A stretch of DNA of 61,359 nucleotides from an uncultured Prevotellaceae bacterium (GCA_900313615.1 OMRP01000020.1:1-61359); one strand, 5' to 3'; counted from the stretch's first letter, positions 50,790 through 60,257 are shown. The notes: a model not told the origin generated them from the letters alone. Numbers and translations: made by a program.

Positions 50790-51686
50790 ATGGAAGCGAA
50801 CATCAACGATTTTATCATCGCCGACCTTCCTATTCGGATTATCTTTGCCCCGAGTCGTTACAACGGAATGCACCTATTGCGTTCTTTTGAGCCTTTCCGC
50901 GTACCGCATATTGATGGCACCCCACATTTGGAAGTAACGGTTGATGACACAACACCACCCATGCCCAAGGAGCGTCGTGAGCGTATCCGCACCTTCGACA
51001 CCGGCAACGGCGATACCGTGGTGGACCTATTGGATGATGGAGGCTACCAATTCATCATTCGTGACATCCGTGGTTATGACTGTTGTCTATTACAATCCGA
51101 CAAGGGTTTTCATCATTGTCGTGTGGCCCTGAATGGCAATTACGACATGCGATGCTACGGGCTAAACAACGCCATGATGTTGTCGTTTGGTTTCAGTTCT
51201 GCCAAATACCGCACTCTACTGATTCACGCCTCTTTGGTGCGTAAGGATGGCTATGGTTATGCCTTTACTGCAAAGAGCGGCACTGGCAAGTCTACGCAGG
51301 TGAGCAATTGGCTCCGCAACATACCCGGATGCGACTTGATGAACGACGACAACCCCATTGTACGCGTCATTGAGGGCCAAGCATATATCTATGGCAGTCC
51401 TTGGAGCGGCAAAACGCCCTGTTACCGTAATGTGAAAGCCCGTTTGGGAGCCGTCACGCGTATTGACCGTGCTTTGGAAAACAGCGTGGAGAAACTATCT
51501 CCTATCCAAGCCTTCGCTAGTTTCCTCCCATCTTGTAGTTCAATGAAATGGGACCCCGACATCTACCATGAAGTGTGCGACACCGTCACCCAAGTGGTGG
51601 AAAGCACCGGCATATATATCCTACACTGTCTACCCGATGCCGAATCCGCATGGGTATGTTATCAGGCCATTGGCATAAAGGATTAA
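50790..51686 (+). CDS. HPr-kinase-like protein
   Basis: The 298-residue protein has a P-loop FTAKSGTGKST (about 159-169) and a downstream acidic NDDNPIV, the core of the HprK/PEPCK-type kinase fold, and YIYGSPWSGKT near 205. It lacks the N-terminal HprK domain and the standard HPr partner gene. Proteins of this type occur with PqqD-like proteins in ribosomal-peptide loci, where some phosphorylate peptides. Here its neighbours (an S26-like peptidase and a PqqD-like protein) fit the same theme. Substrate unknown. Confidence 0.75.
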   Translation: MEANINDFIIADLPIRIIFAPSRYNGMHLLRSFEPFRVPHIDGTPHLEVTVDDTTPPMPKERRERIRTFDTGNGDTVVDLLDDGGYQFIIRDIRGYDCCLLQSDKGFHHCRVALNGNYDMRCYGLNNAMMLSFGFSSAKYRTLLIHASLVRKDGYGYAFTAKSGTGKSTQVSNWLRNIPGCDLMNDDNPIVRVIEGQAYIYGSPWSGKTPCYRNVKARLGAVTRIDRALENSVEKLSPIQAFASFLPSCSSMKWDPDIYHEVCDTVTQVVESTGIYILHCLPDAESAWVCYQAIGIKD

Positions 51687-51692
51687 GTCTTC

Positions 51693-52235
51693 ATGAATAT
51701 GCTGAAATGGTTCAAGAGGCTCTTCCGGAGGGGCAAAAATACACCTCAGAAGAAGAGGGCAAAAATCAACAAGATACAGTTTCCAAACGAGGTGTTGCTG
51801 CCCATGGTAGTCGCTGATTTGGAGCGAGGCAAGACCGTCACCTTGAACCTCCGTGGGTTCAGCATGCGACCTTTTTTGGAAAACGACCGCGACAAGGGAC
51901 TGCTGACGTTGGCTGTCAACCCCAAGGTTGGCGATGCTGTCTTGGCAGAGATATCGCCAAAAAAATATGTCTTGCACCGTATCATAGCCGTTGATGGAGA
52001 TGACGTAACCCTTCGTGGTGATGGCAATTTGAGTGAGGAGCATTGCAAGATTAGTGACGTGAAAGGGAAGGCCCTGGGTTTTTACCGCAAGGGAAGTTCC
52101 AAGTTGGACAGCACTGACGGCAAGAAATGGAAAATCTATTCCTGGTGGTGGACCCGCCTATACCCCATCCGCCGTTATCTGTTGGCCTTTCACCGAAGGA
52201 TTTGGCTGAAAATATTTAAACCGAAAATACAATGA
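51693..52235 (+). CDS. S24/S26-like peptidase
   Basis: The 180-residue protein has the S26 serine block LNLRGFSMRPFLE with Ser57 and the second block KKYVLHRIIAV with His95 in place of the usual Lys, followed by RGDGNLSEE. The Ser-His arrangement is that of SipW-like and eukaryotic-type signal peptidases. A basic N-terminus is present and there is no clear membrane anchor. It starts seven bases after the kinase-like gene and overlaps the next by four. It may cut a leader peptide from a product not seen here. Confidence 0.75.
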   Translation: MNMLKWFKRLFRRGKNTPQKKRAKINKIQFPNEVLLPMVVADLERGKTVTLNLRGFSMRPFLENDRDKGLLTLAVNPKVGDAVLAEISPKKYVLHRIIAVDGDDVTLRGDGNLSEEHCKISDVKGKALGFYRKGSSKLDSTDGKKWKIYSWWWTRLYPIRRYLLAFHRRIWLKIFKPKIQ

Positions 52236-52501
52236 GAGCAAAAGAAGGATTTGTCCTGCGTACGATCGCAGGCGAGAAGATTATCGTTGCCGAGGGAAAG
52301 CAGAACATCGACTACGGCAATATCATCAGTATGAACGAGAGTGCCGCTTATCTCTGGGAGGCCATCCAGGGCAAGGAGTTCACGGCAAAAGATTTGGCCA
52401 AATTGTTGACCGACGAGTATGACGTGGATGAGGAAACTGCTTTGAAGGACAGTGAATCCATCATCAAGAGTTGGTTGGAAACAGAAATTGTTGAAGAATA
52501 A
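52232..52501 (+). CDS. PqqD-like peptide-binding protein
   Basis: The 89-residue protein has the PqqD pattern: FVLRTIAGEKIIVAEG, a central SMNESAAYLWEAIQ and a C-terminal helical part with VDEETALKDSESIIKSWLE. PqqD domains bind leader peptides of ribosomally made natural products and pass them to modifying enzymes. The start overlaps the peptidase stop by four bases (ATGA). Together with the kinase and the peptidase it gives the usual skeleton of a modification locus, but no maturase or precursor is visible. A strong terminator follows at 52594. Confidence 0.85.
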   Translation: MRAKEGFVLRTIAGEKIIVAEGKQNIDYGNIISMNESAAYLWEAIQGKEFTAKDLAKLLTDEYDVDEETALKDSESIIKSWLETEIVEE

Positions 52502-52593
52502 ATGAAGGGTAAAAGGGTAAAAAAGTAAAAAGGTAAAAAAGTAAAAGTGCTATAGTACTGATAGTATTGATAGCATCACAAGTTTTTATAATC

Positions 52594-52629
52594 ATAAATA
52601 AGGCGAGCACTTTTGCTCGCCTTATTTAT
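52594..52629. terminator. Strong bidirectional terminator
   Basis: A perfect 16-bp stem (52594-52609 with 52614-52629), loop CTTT, with a GC-rich top (GGCGAGCA) and AT-rich base that gives T tracts in both directions. It lies between the convergent PqqD-like and aminotransferase genes and can end both transcripts. Confidence 0.85.
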
Positions 52630-52646
52630 TGTGCAACATGATAGTA

Positions 52647-53957
52647 TCATGTGGGATTGTTTTGGTGGAACAGTTGCATGCGCTCGTCGAGGATGGCATA
52701 TTGATGGTCCTCAATGAAAGATGTGCATACACGAAGACCCTCCTGATGGCTGCCTGTAGTGATGAGGCAGATGGCACTCACACCATAGTACATCAGTTCG
52801 TGGGCCAATGTGCCGCTGTCCATGCCCGGATAGCCAATGGTGAAATAGAAACCATCGGCAATGGGTTGGTCGATGTCCGTATCATAGACGATGTGGAAAC
52901 CATGGCGCAAGAAAATCTCCTTGAGTTTCTTCGCCCTCTTGCCATAGACCATCACATCGTCACGGAAATTGTACTCACCATCACATGCCGCTCGCATCAT
53001 CTCCGCCATGGCATATTGAGCGCTATGACTCGTTCCCGATGACAGCGCATAGAGCATACGCGTAGAGAACACCAGGCCGAAAGGCAGCCCTTCGTAGCGT
53101 GCCGAGAGATCGTTGAAATGACGATGGAACAGTTTGTCGCCGATGCATGTCACACCGATACGTTCACCCGCATAACTGAAAGCCTTTGATCCACTGATGA
53201 GCAGGATATAATTGTCGGTGTATCGTGCCACGGTAGGCTGATAAGGAGGTTGGAAGGGCACACTGAGGTCCTGTCGGAAGTCCATCGCAAAATATGCCAG
53301 GTCTTCCATGACGATGGCGTCGTATTTGTTCGCCAACGCACCTATGCACGCCAGTTCCTCCTCGTTGAGACATATCCACGCCGGGTTGTTCGGGTTACTA
53401 TAGACGATGGCACAGATGTTTCCGTTGGAGAGATACGACTCCAGTTTGGGAGCCAGTTTATCACCTCGGAAGTCATAGACATCGAAAGTGATGTATTTCA
53501 CCCCCTGTACTTGCAACTGCATCTTTTGCACGGGGAAGCCTGGGTCAATGAAGAGGATTGTATCCTTTTTCTTGTCCGCTTGTGAGCATGTGAGGAACGA
53601 GGCGAACGTGCCTTGCATGGAGCCACACACCGGCACGCATCCTTCAGGAGAGATGTCCACGCCTATAAACGCCTTGACGAAACGCGACGCTTGTCGTTTC
53701 AGTTCAGGGTAGCCCTGAATATCCGGATAACTATGTGCAATACCCTCTTCGAGCGCCTTGATTTGCGCGTTCACGCCCACTTTGGCGGCGGGAAGTCCAG
53801 GAATGCCCATTTCCATCTTGATAAACTCTGTGCCCGTTTTTTCTTCAGCAAAGGCAGCGATGGCTTTCACCTCACGGATGGTCGCCTTGGCGAAATCCTG
53901 AATGCCATAGTCGCGTATGGCATTGTCAATGATATCCTTATTGATGGGAGTGTTCAT
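52647..53957 (-). CDS. PLP-dependent aminotransferase class I/II (aromatic amino acid type)
   Basis: The 436-residue fold type I enzyme has YPDIQGYPELK near residue 92, the PLP-Asn pair in YSNPNNPAWIC, the aspartate in MEDLAYFAMDF and the Schiff-base lysine in SGSKAFSYAGER. It probably transaminates aromatic or branched amino acids to 2-oxo acids, the substrates of the next two gene products; this is inferred mainly from context. Its start overlaps the iorB stop by four bases (ATGA), so coupled translation is likely. Confidence 0.88.
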   Translation of the reverse strand: MNTPINKDIIDNAIRDYGIQDFAKATIREVKAIAAFAEEKTGTEFIKMEMGIPGLPAAKVGVNAQIKALEEGIAHSYPDIQGYPELKRQASRFVKAFIGVDISPEGCVPVCGSMQGTFASFLTCSQADKKKDTILFIDPGFPVQKMQLQVQGVKYITFDVYDFRGDKLAPKLESYLSNGNICAIVYSNPNNPAWICLNEEELACIGALANKYDAIVMEDLAYFAMDFRQDLSVPFQPPYQPTVARYTDNYILLISGSKAFSYAGERIGVTCIGDKLFHRHFNDLSARYEGLPFGLVFSTRMLYALSSGTSHSAQYAMAEMMRAACDGEYNFRDDVMVYGKRAKKLKEIFLRHGFHIVYDTDIDQPIADGFYFTIGYPGMDSGTLAHELMYYGVSAICLITTGSHQEGLRVCTSFIEDHQYAILDERMQLFHQNNPT

Positions 53958-54526
53958 TTCTGCTCATTTTTACCCAAAGCCAGCGCCTTGATATTTGCGT
54001 CAACGACAGCCTGTCCTTTACGTTGGAAGACCCTTGTCACCGCCTCTTCCAGTTTATTGTATTCGATGCCCAATGCTTTTTGGGCCGCACCAAGAAGGAT
54101 AACATTTGCCGAGCGCGGTATGCCATTCTCCTTCGCCAATCGATCGATGTCGACCACAATGACATTACCCACCTTCTCCAGTTCCGCCATCACCTTCTCA
54201 ATATCAGGATAGTTGGGTATATTGACGAAGGGCGAAGCCGATGTGATGATCCATCCGTTTCTGTTGAGATACGGCAGATAGCGCAGTGCTTCCATCGGTT
54301 CCATGGAGATGATAACATCCGCCTGGGCGATTCCGATGAGGTCACTTGCTATGGGTTCCGACGAAATCCTGAGGTTACTCTGCACGTCGCCTCCACGTTG
54401 CGACATTCCATGTACCTCTGCCTGTTTGATATACAGGTTTTCGTTCATGGCCGCCTCGCCGATAATTGTCGCGATGGAGAGGATGCCTTGTCCTCCCACA
54501 CCACAAAGAATGATATCTGTTTTCAT
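53954..54526 (-). CDS. iorB: Indolepyruvate ferredoxin oxidoreductase, beta subunit
   Basis: Start at the ATG at 54526 (MKTDIILCGVGGQGILS); an in-frame upstream start would be inside iorA. The 190-residue protein has the 2-oxoacid-oxidoreductase gamma-type CoA-binding region GVGGQGIL and EVHGMSQRGGDVQSN. With IorA it oxidises arylpyruvates to aryl-acetyl-CoA using ferredoxin. The gene overlaps the iorA end by four bases. Full length for the family. Confidence 0.93.
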   Translation of the reverse strand: MKTDIILCGVGGQGILSIATIIGEAAMNENLYIKQAEVHGMSQRGGDVQSNLRISSEPIASDLIGIAQADVIISMEPMEALRYLPYLNRNGWIITSASPFVNIPNYPDIEKVMAELEKVGNVIVVDIDRLAKENGIPRSANVILLGAAQKALGIEYNKLEEAVTRVFQRKGQAVVDANIKALALGKNEQK

Positions 54527-56133
54527 TTTTTCTCCTCCTTGGCTTTTTTCTGTTTGAGATGACGTTGCAGCGTCTGCATACACTCCCTACGTGGAATAAT
54601 AACGCTGAGTCCCTTATATTCTATTTCCTCACGGATAGTCTTAGTTATCTCCTCCATATTTTTCGGTAATGGAATGACCACTTTGAGATGTTCGTCAGAG
54701 ACACCCAGTCCGCGGCATATCGCCTCGAACTTATTTGTTCCCGCCGAATCCTGCCCACCCGTCATAGCCGTAGTGAGGTTGTCGGAAATGATGACAGTGA
54801 TATTCGCATTTTCATTTACCGCATCGAGAAGACCCGTCATTCCTGAGTGAGTGAACGTTGAGTCGCCAATGATGGCGAGTGCCGGCCACTGTCCAGCATC
54901 AGCAGCACCTTTCGCCATAGTGATACTCGCACCCATATCCACACATGAGTGAATGGCCTTGTAAGGCGGTAGGAATCCCAATGTGTAACAACCAATGTCA
55001 CCGAAGACACGAGCATTGGGATAGTCAAGCAACACTTTGTTGAGTGCCGCATAGACATCGCGGTGACCACATCCCTGGCAGAGTGCAGGTGGACGATTAG
55101 CCACATTTTCCGCTTTCTCGAACACCTGTTCCACCGGCAAGCCCATAGCTTTCTTCACCCAGTCGGGATTCAGCTCACCCGTACGTGGCAGGTCGCCCGA
55201 GAGACGGCCTTTGACCGTATATTTTGACGGTAACGCACCAATCATCAACTCCTCGATGACCGGCTGTCCCTCTTCGATAACCATGAAGGTATCCGTTATC
55301 TCCGCTAGTTGTGCCAACAATTTTTTAGGCAGTGGATAGGCAGCCACTTTGAGTACCGGATAAGGACATCCTTCCGGGAAACATTCATTGAGGTAGTTGA
55401 TGGCGATGCCCGAAGCCACAACTGCCATGGAATGGTTATCAGCCATTGTGATGCTGTTGAAGGGACACGTTGCAGCCCACTCCTCCAGTTCCGCCTGTTG
55501 CGCTGTCACATGGTCGTTTCTTCTTCTTGCGTTTGCCGGCAGCAGCACCCAGTTGGCCGCCACGGCGTCGTAGTTCAGTTCGTTTTCATTGCGTGGAGTC
55601 TCCTTGATATTCACCACTGCCCTGGAGTGCGCCATGCGCGTAGTCACCCTCATGAGCACCGGTAGTTTCACCTTTTCGGAGTAGTCAAACGCCACCTCCA
55701 TCATATCGTACGCCTCCTGCTGCGAACTAGGCTCGAACACCGGTATCATGGCGAATTTGCCATAGAAACGCGAATCCTGCTCATCTTGTGACGAGTGCAT
55801 AGAAGGGTCATCGGCAGCAAGCACCACAACACCACCATTTGTGCCCGTCATACCCGAGTTGACAAAGGGGTCGGCACAAACGTTCATTCCCACGTGTTTC
55901 ATACAAACGAGCGCTCTTTTGCCCATGAACGACATACCCAACGCCGCCTCCATGGCCGTTTTTTCGTTTGTACACCACCTGCGGTGCAGGTTTCTCTGAT
56001 TAGCCACGGGCGACTCCTGGATATATTCCGTTATTTCCGTTGATGGAGTGCCCGGATAGGCGTATACGCCACTGATGCCAGCATCGATGGCACCTTGCGC
56101 AATAGCCTCATCACCTAATAAAAGTTTCTTCAT
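54523..56133 (-). CDS. iorA: Indolepyruvate ferredoxin oxidoreductase, alpha subunit
   Basis: The 536-residue protein begins LLLGDEAIAQGAIDAG and YAYPGTPSTEIT (pyrimidine-binding TPP domain), then has the TPP pyrophosphate domain with CQGCGHRDVYAAL, GDIGCYTLGFLPPYKA and the metal-site GDSTFTHSG...N near 445. The C-terminus ends in a basic VIIPRRECMQTLQRHLK, without the two CxxCxxC cluster domain found in archaeal and many bacterial IorA. It makes aryl-acetyl-CoA from transaminated Trp, Phe or Tyr, anaerobically. Confidence 0.93.
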   Translation of the reverse strand: MKKLLLGDEAIAQGAIDAGISGVYAYPGTPSTEITEYIQESPVANQRNLHRRWCTNEKTAMEAALGMSFMGKRALVCMKHVGMNVCADPFVNSGMTGTNGGVVVLAADDPSMHSSQDEQDSRFYGKFAMIPVFEPSSQQEAYDMMEVAFDYSEKVKLPVLMRVTTRMAHSRAVVNIKETPRNENELNYDAVAANWVLLPANARRRNDHVTAQQAELEEWAATCPFNSITMADNHSMAVVASGIAINYLNECFPEGCPYPVLKVAAYPLPKKLLAQLAEITDTFMVIEEGQPVIEELMIGALPSKYTVKGRLSGDLPRTGELNPDWVKKAMGLPVEQVFEKAENVANRPPALCQGCGHRDVYAALNKVLLDYPNARVFGDIGCYTLGFLPPYKAIHSCVDMGASITMAKGAADAGQWPALAIIGDSTFTHSGMTGLLDAVNENANITVIISDNLTTAMTGGQDSAGTNKFEAICRGLGVSDEHLKVVIPLPKNMEEITKTIREEIEYKGLSVIIPRRECMQTLQRHLKQKKAKEEKK

Positions 56134-56136
56134 TGT

Positions 56137-56198
56137 TTATTGAGTTTTATGAGTTTTTGAGTTTTGTGAGTTTGTAAGTTTTTAAGTTTGTGAGTTTT
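56137..56198. repeat. GAGTTTTTGAGTTTTGTGAGTTTG repeat
   Basis: Fills the gap between DUF4861 and iorA genes; same family as 9618-9685 and 44743-44800. Confidence 0.65.
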
Positions 56199-57420
56199 AG
56201 TTGATAGTAACGGAGAGTGGTGCATGGAGCGCATTGAGGTAGTTTTCGATACGCATCTTCCACTCATCGAACGTTGTGACATCATTTTTGCTCCATGCTG
56301 AACCGAAGTAATAAGTAAGTCGCTGGTTGCTTGTGTAGTTTTTCCACATTCCAACCACATGACCTGCGATACCGTTTTGCGGAGTCTCATCCCAAAGCGT
56401 CTTTGTCTCGTCTACCCCTTGTGGGAAGAGCGCCGCAACATAAATCTGGAAGTTTTGCGCTTGCGGATTATCCGTTGGATCGGCGTATGCCACATAGTCA
56501 CGTGCCGTTGCTATGGTTTGAGTGTCCTCTTGGTGGACAACCACACCAGCAGCCACATCACGCGGAGCCGACACACCCTCATACCAGAGTACCATCTTAT
56601 TGAAATTGGAGCCTTTATCAAGGCTGATGATTCGATGTTCAACCACCGTTTCACCCTTGACAACCGTAGGGTTATATGTCAATTCAACGGTGAAACGCAA
56701 CGGCCCGTTGTCGAGTATCTTATACTCTTTATAGCAATAAGGCAATAACAATTTCCCATCTACGACAAGTGCCGGGGCGCCACCACCAAGCGACGGTCCC
56801 ACTTTATAACAGTCGAGGCCGTAACCATGATCAAAATGATATGTCGTGGCATACTCCATCAGTTTCGCCTCCTTTGTCTTTCCCTGTTTTGTGAGTTCCT
56901 GTATCTCATGGTGATGAGCCAGTTCCAGCGCATAGCGTTTCTCCACCTCAAGGTCAGGTGTGTTTTTCACCCACACATCAACACCAAACGCCCTTTCTCC
57001 CGACCGTTGCAATGCCGGTCCATAAATACGATACGCAGTTCGGTCGTTCTCCCATGCTATGTCGTCGACACGTTCCGGGTATTGCCTACCACACACGAAC
57101 GTCTTCATCTCCTGTGGCGTTCCTTTAGCAATGTTGTAGACCGCCTCGCCACAGGGTCTTACTGCTGCATCAATGAGCAGCAAACCATCATATGTCAGTT
57201 GGTACGGCACCTCCTGCCCGAGAGCATTGGTGACCACCACTTTTTTATCAGCAGGAGCAATACCTAGTTTACTGAATACCTCCTGTGCATTTACTTCCAC
57301 CAATTGTTGCCGTTGTTGGCGTTCTTGGTTGGTTACTGTCACCGTTACAGTTTGGGCTTGAGCGGAGATGGTTGCCAAGAATAATACCGTAGTGAAGAGG
57401 GTGCGTGTTGTTTTTTTCAT
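56197..57420 (-). CDS. DUF4861 domain protein, secreted
   Basis: The 407-residue protein has a signal peptide (TTRTLFTTVLFLATISAQAQ) and a long beta-rich domain with AWENDRTAYRIYGPAL, HFDHGYGLDCYKVGPSLGGG and YYFGSAWSKNDV, the DUF4861 pattern I know from Bacteroidetes exported proteins often found with glycan-degrading enzymes. A catalytic role is not established. It starts two bases after the DPP-IV-like gene ends, so the two are co-transcribed. Confidence 0.83.
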   Translation of the reverse strand: MKKTTRTLFTTVLFLATISAQAQTVTVTVTNQERQQRQQLVEVNAQEVFSKLGIAPADKKVVVTNALGQEVPYQLTYDGLLLIDAAVRPCGEAVYNIAKGTPQEMKTFVCGRQYPERVDDIAWENDRTAYRIYGPALQRSGERAFGVDVWVKNTPDLEVEKRYALELAHHHEIQELTKQGKTKEAKLMEYATTYHFDHGYGLDCYKVGPSLGGGAPALVVDGKLLLPYCYKEYKILDNGPLRFTVELTYNPTVVKGETVVEHRIISLDKGSNFNKMVLWYEGVSAPRDVAAGVVVHQEDTQTIATARDYVAYADPTDNPQAQNFQIYVAALFPQGVDETKTLWDETPQNGIAGHVVGMWKNYTSNQRLTYYFGSAWSKNDVTTFDEWKMRIENYLNALHAPLSVTIN

Positions 57421-57422
57421 AA

Positions 57423-59639
57423 TTATTCCAAATTTTCAATGAAAAATTGTGAGATTTGTCGGAGGAGATGTTTCCGGGTATTTCCCCCGCGGATGCTGTG
57501 GTTTCGGTTGGTGTAGATGACCTCCTTGAAGTCGATATCATGTTGTACAAGCGCCTCAGAATATTCGAATGCGTTTTGAGGATGCACATTGTCATCCGCC
57601 AGGCCGTGGCAGACGAGCAGTTTTCCATGCAAATCTTTCGCTCTCGCTATGGGGTTGACACCATATCCCGTCGGGTTTTCGCGAGGTGTACGCATGAACC
57701 GTTCCGAATAGACAGAGTCATAGTAACGCCAATTGGTGACCGGAGCCACCGCAACACCAGCTTTAAATACCGGTCTGCCCTCACTCATACTCATGAGCGT
57801 ATTAAATCCTCCGTAACTCCATCCCCATATACCGATATTGTCCTTGTCGACGTACGGCAACTGTTGCAAGTAGAGCGCCGTTTCCACTTGGTCTTTCGAC
57901 TCTAGTTGTCCCAAACGGAGGTATGTGCATTTCTCGAAGTCGGCTCCACGGCCACCCGTTCCTCTACCATCGACACAAACGATGATGAAGCCCTGTTGAG
58001 TGAGGTAGGCATCGTACAGCCCACCCTGCCCCATCGAACCTATATTCCAAGCATCGACGACCTGTTGGTTTGCCGGTCCACTGTATTGGAACATGATGAC
58101 AGGATATCGTTTGCTTTCATCGAAATCGACTGGTTTCATCATCCATCCGTTAAGTTTTACGCCCTCCGATGTTGTGAAGTCAAAGAATGTTTTCCCTGGC
58201 AGGTTATAATCTTTTATTTTCGCGATTAGTTTTTCGTTTTCAACCAATGCTTTCACTTGTTTTCCCTGGTTGTCGACGATAGAGAACACATAAGGATGGT
58301 TTGCTGTGCTCCATGTGCAGACAAAATATTTGAAGTCTGCCGTGAAGAGGGCGCTGCTCGTTCCACCGTTGTTGGTGAGACATTTCGTTGGACCGTTGAT
58401 AACCGTGGCATACACCTCACGTTGCAATGGGGACTTCCCCGCCGCTTGGTAATAGAGTGTATTGGTCTTCTCGTCAAGACCATACACCTCCATCACTCCA
58501 TACGCCGCGTTGGTCGCCTTAGCCTCTAGTTGTCCATCCTGATTATAGACATACAACTGCATGAAGCCATCGCGGTCGCTAGGTACGACGATATGTTTTT
58601 TCGTGAATTTTATCTGTTCCATGGCCTCCTCCTTGACATATTTGTCCACTTTTTCAGTGAGCAGCGTCTGGTACGAGTCCGTCTTGGGGTTCCACGCCAC
58701 GATGTTGAGTTCATCCTGATGTCTGTTCATGGTGAAAAACACAACATGGTCAAAGTCGTTGGGTTGGAGGATTCGTGGGATATATCCATCCTCAATATAG
58801 GGCAGGTTGATTTTGTTTGTTGTTGCCGACGCTATGTCGTATGCCCACGCAGAGCATTTGGCATTGTCCTCTCCCGCCTTGGGATATTTGTATTCATACG
58901 CCCCAGGGTATACATCATATTGTTCGTATTTCGGTTTGTCGCCGGCAAAGAACTGCAAAGGGTACATTTTCACCATCGACTCATCGAACTTGAGGTAACA
59001 TATCTTTTTTCCGTCGGCCGAGAATGTCATGGCGTTGCTAAACCCGAACTCTTCCTCATAGACCCAATCGGGGATGCCGTTGATGATTTTGTTTTTCTCG
59101 CCGTCATCGGTTATCTGAGTCTCTGTAGAGTTTTTCAGGTCGAACAAGAAGATATTATTGTCCCTGACGAACGCTATTTTGTCGCCTTTCGGTGACCATA
59201 CGGGGTTTTGAAGTGGTCCGTTTTTCGACAACAGGATGATGTCTTTCGTTGCAATGTCGTAGACATAAAAGTCAGCCTTAAACGAACGACGGTAGATATA
59301 GTTGGTGTTCAACTGTAAGAGCATCTTTTTTCCGTCTGGACTCATTTCGTAGGCATCGAAGTCGGAGAGCGTGTTTTTCAGGTCTCCGCTGAGTTGATTT
59401 GCATCGAAAAGAACACCTGTCTGCTCTCCAGTCTTGACATCAAATTTGAGGATTCGTGCATTTTGGTAGTCAATTTGTGCATAACTCACTCCGTCAGCAA
59501 GCATATTCATCTCGTAGATATAATCACTGCGGAACGTACCATCTACCACTTCGCTAATGGTAAGGTTATTCCCCGCAAAAGTCGTTGCGGAGAACAGGCA
59601 CATCAAGAACAAAGAATATACTTTTTTCAATGTTTTCAT
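57423..59639 (-). CDS. S9 family dipeptidyl peptidase IV-like, secreted
   Basis: Start at the ATG at 59639 (MKTLKKVYSLFLMCLFSATTFA); a Met codon at 59657 lies within 10 bases of the -7 element. The 738-residue enzyme has the DPP-IV beta-propeller with the N-terminus-binding Glu motif DWVYEEEFGF, and the peptidase domain with the nucleophile GWSYGGFNTL, Asp in GLADDNVHPQN and His in NRNHSIRGG. It removes Xaa-Pro or Xaa-Ala dipeptides from peptides in the periplasm, feeding amino acids to the pathway encoded behind it. Confidence 0.92.
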   Translation of the reverse strand: MKTLKKVYSLFLMCLFSATTFAGNNLTISEVVDGTFRSDYIYEMNMLADGVSYAQIDYQNARILKFDVKTGEQTGVLFDANQLSGDLKNTLSDFDAYEMSPDGKKMLLQLNTNYIYRRSFKADFYVYDIATKDIILLSKNGPLQNPVWSPKGDKIAFVRDNNIFLFDLKNSTETQITDDGEKNKIINGIPDWVYEEEFGFSNAMTFSADGKKICYLKFDESMVKMYPLQFFAGDKPKYEQYDVYPGAYEYKYPKAGEDNAKCSAWAYDIASATTNKINLPYIEDGYIPRILQPNDFDHVVFFTMNRHQDELNIVAWNPKTDSYQTLLTEKVDKYVKEEAMEQIKFTKKHIVVPSDRDGFMQLYVYNQDGQLEAKATNAAYGVMEVYGLDEKTNTLYYQAAGKSPLQREVYATVINGPTKCLTNNGGTSSALFTADFKYFVCTWSTANHPYVFSIVDNQGKQVKALVENEKLIAKIKDYNLPGKTFFDFTTSEGVKLNGWMMKPVDFDESKRYPVIMFQYSGPANQQVVDAWNIGSMGQGGLYDAYLTQQGFIIVCVDGRGTGGRGADFEKCTYLRLGQLESKDQVETALYLQQLPYVDKDNIGIWGWSYGGFNTLMSMSEGRPVFKAGVAVAPVTNWRYYDSVYSERFMRTPRENPTGYGVNPIARAKDLHGKLLVCHGLADDNVHPQNAFEYSEALVQHDIDFKEVIYTNRNHSIRGGNTRKHLLRQISQFFIENLE

Positions 59640-59659
59640 AGGTCTACAATAAAACATTG

Positions 59660-59667
59660 CAAAGATA
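59660..59667 (-). promoter_or_regulatory. -7 element for the DPP-IV-like operon
   Basis: TATCTTTG followed by CA on the minus strand, 20 bases before the start codon at 59639. It probably drives DPP-IV-like, DUF4861 and perhaps iorA, iorB and the aminotransferase. Confidence 0.6.
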
Positions 59668-59966
59668 AGGAAAAAATGAAAGATTAAAGAATTAAAAGAT
59701 TAAAAAATTAAAAGAGGAGCAAGACCGTATAATTATACAATTGTAAGTCACGATTTCTAAAGAAGAGGAATGGGAGGTAAATAAAGATTACTATAATAAT
59801 AGCAGCTATAAGCTTCGGATGAAGGATATAGCTGCTATTGGGAGTTAAGATTAATAAGCGCTTGTGGGTAATGAAGATTATATAAATTATTATCTAAAAA
59901 CACTAAAATGTGCGGATTTTGAGTTTCTTTTTTAGCTTAAGGGGAAAATTTCTTCGATAGCAACGT

Positions 59967-59994
59967 AAAACTGCGACGAGCTGTCGCAGTTTTT
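59967..59994 (+). terminator. Orphan terminator-like hairpin
   Basis: AAAACTGCGAC (59967-59977), loop GAGCT, GTCGCAGTTTT (59983-59993) and further T. No gene on the plus strand precedes it within 300 bases, so it may end a small RNA or be left from a lost gene. Confidence 0.55.
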
Positions 59995-60042
59995 ACTTTG
60001 GGAGCCTACTGGCATAGGTGATAATACTATTATTATACGCGC

Positions 60043-60210
60043 ATGAGATTATGCCCAAGGGGAGAAATCGCGAACTTCTACCAATTCTGTCGTATTGCTG
60101 ATGCGCAAGAGGAAAAAAACTACCGGATAAAAACTTCGGAGCGTAAACTGGTGCAAATCTGCTATCTCTACATCTATTATATGGTTAAATATTTGCAAAA
60201 TCGTATATAA
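60043..60210 (+). CDS. Possible small ORF, low support
   Basis: An ATG at 60043 opens 55 codons ending at TAA 60208-60210 (EIANFYQFCRIADAQEE near the start). There is no promoter or family resemblance that I can name. It may be a fragment of an older gene or random. Confidence 0.2.
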   Translation: MRLCPRGEIANFYQFCRIADAQEEKNYRIKTSERKLVQICYLYIYYMVKYLQNRI

Positions 60211-60257
60211 TATACAAAAATGAACAAGTCATACGCCACTAATTTCAAATAATATTT

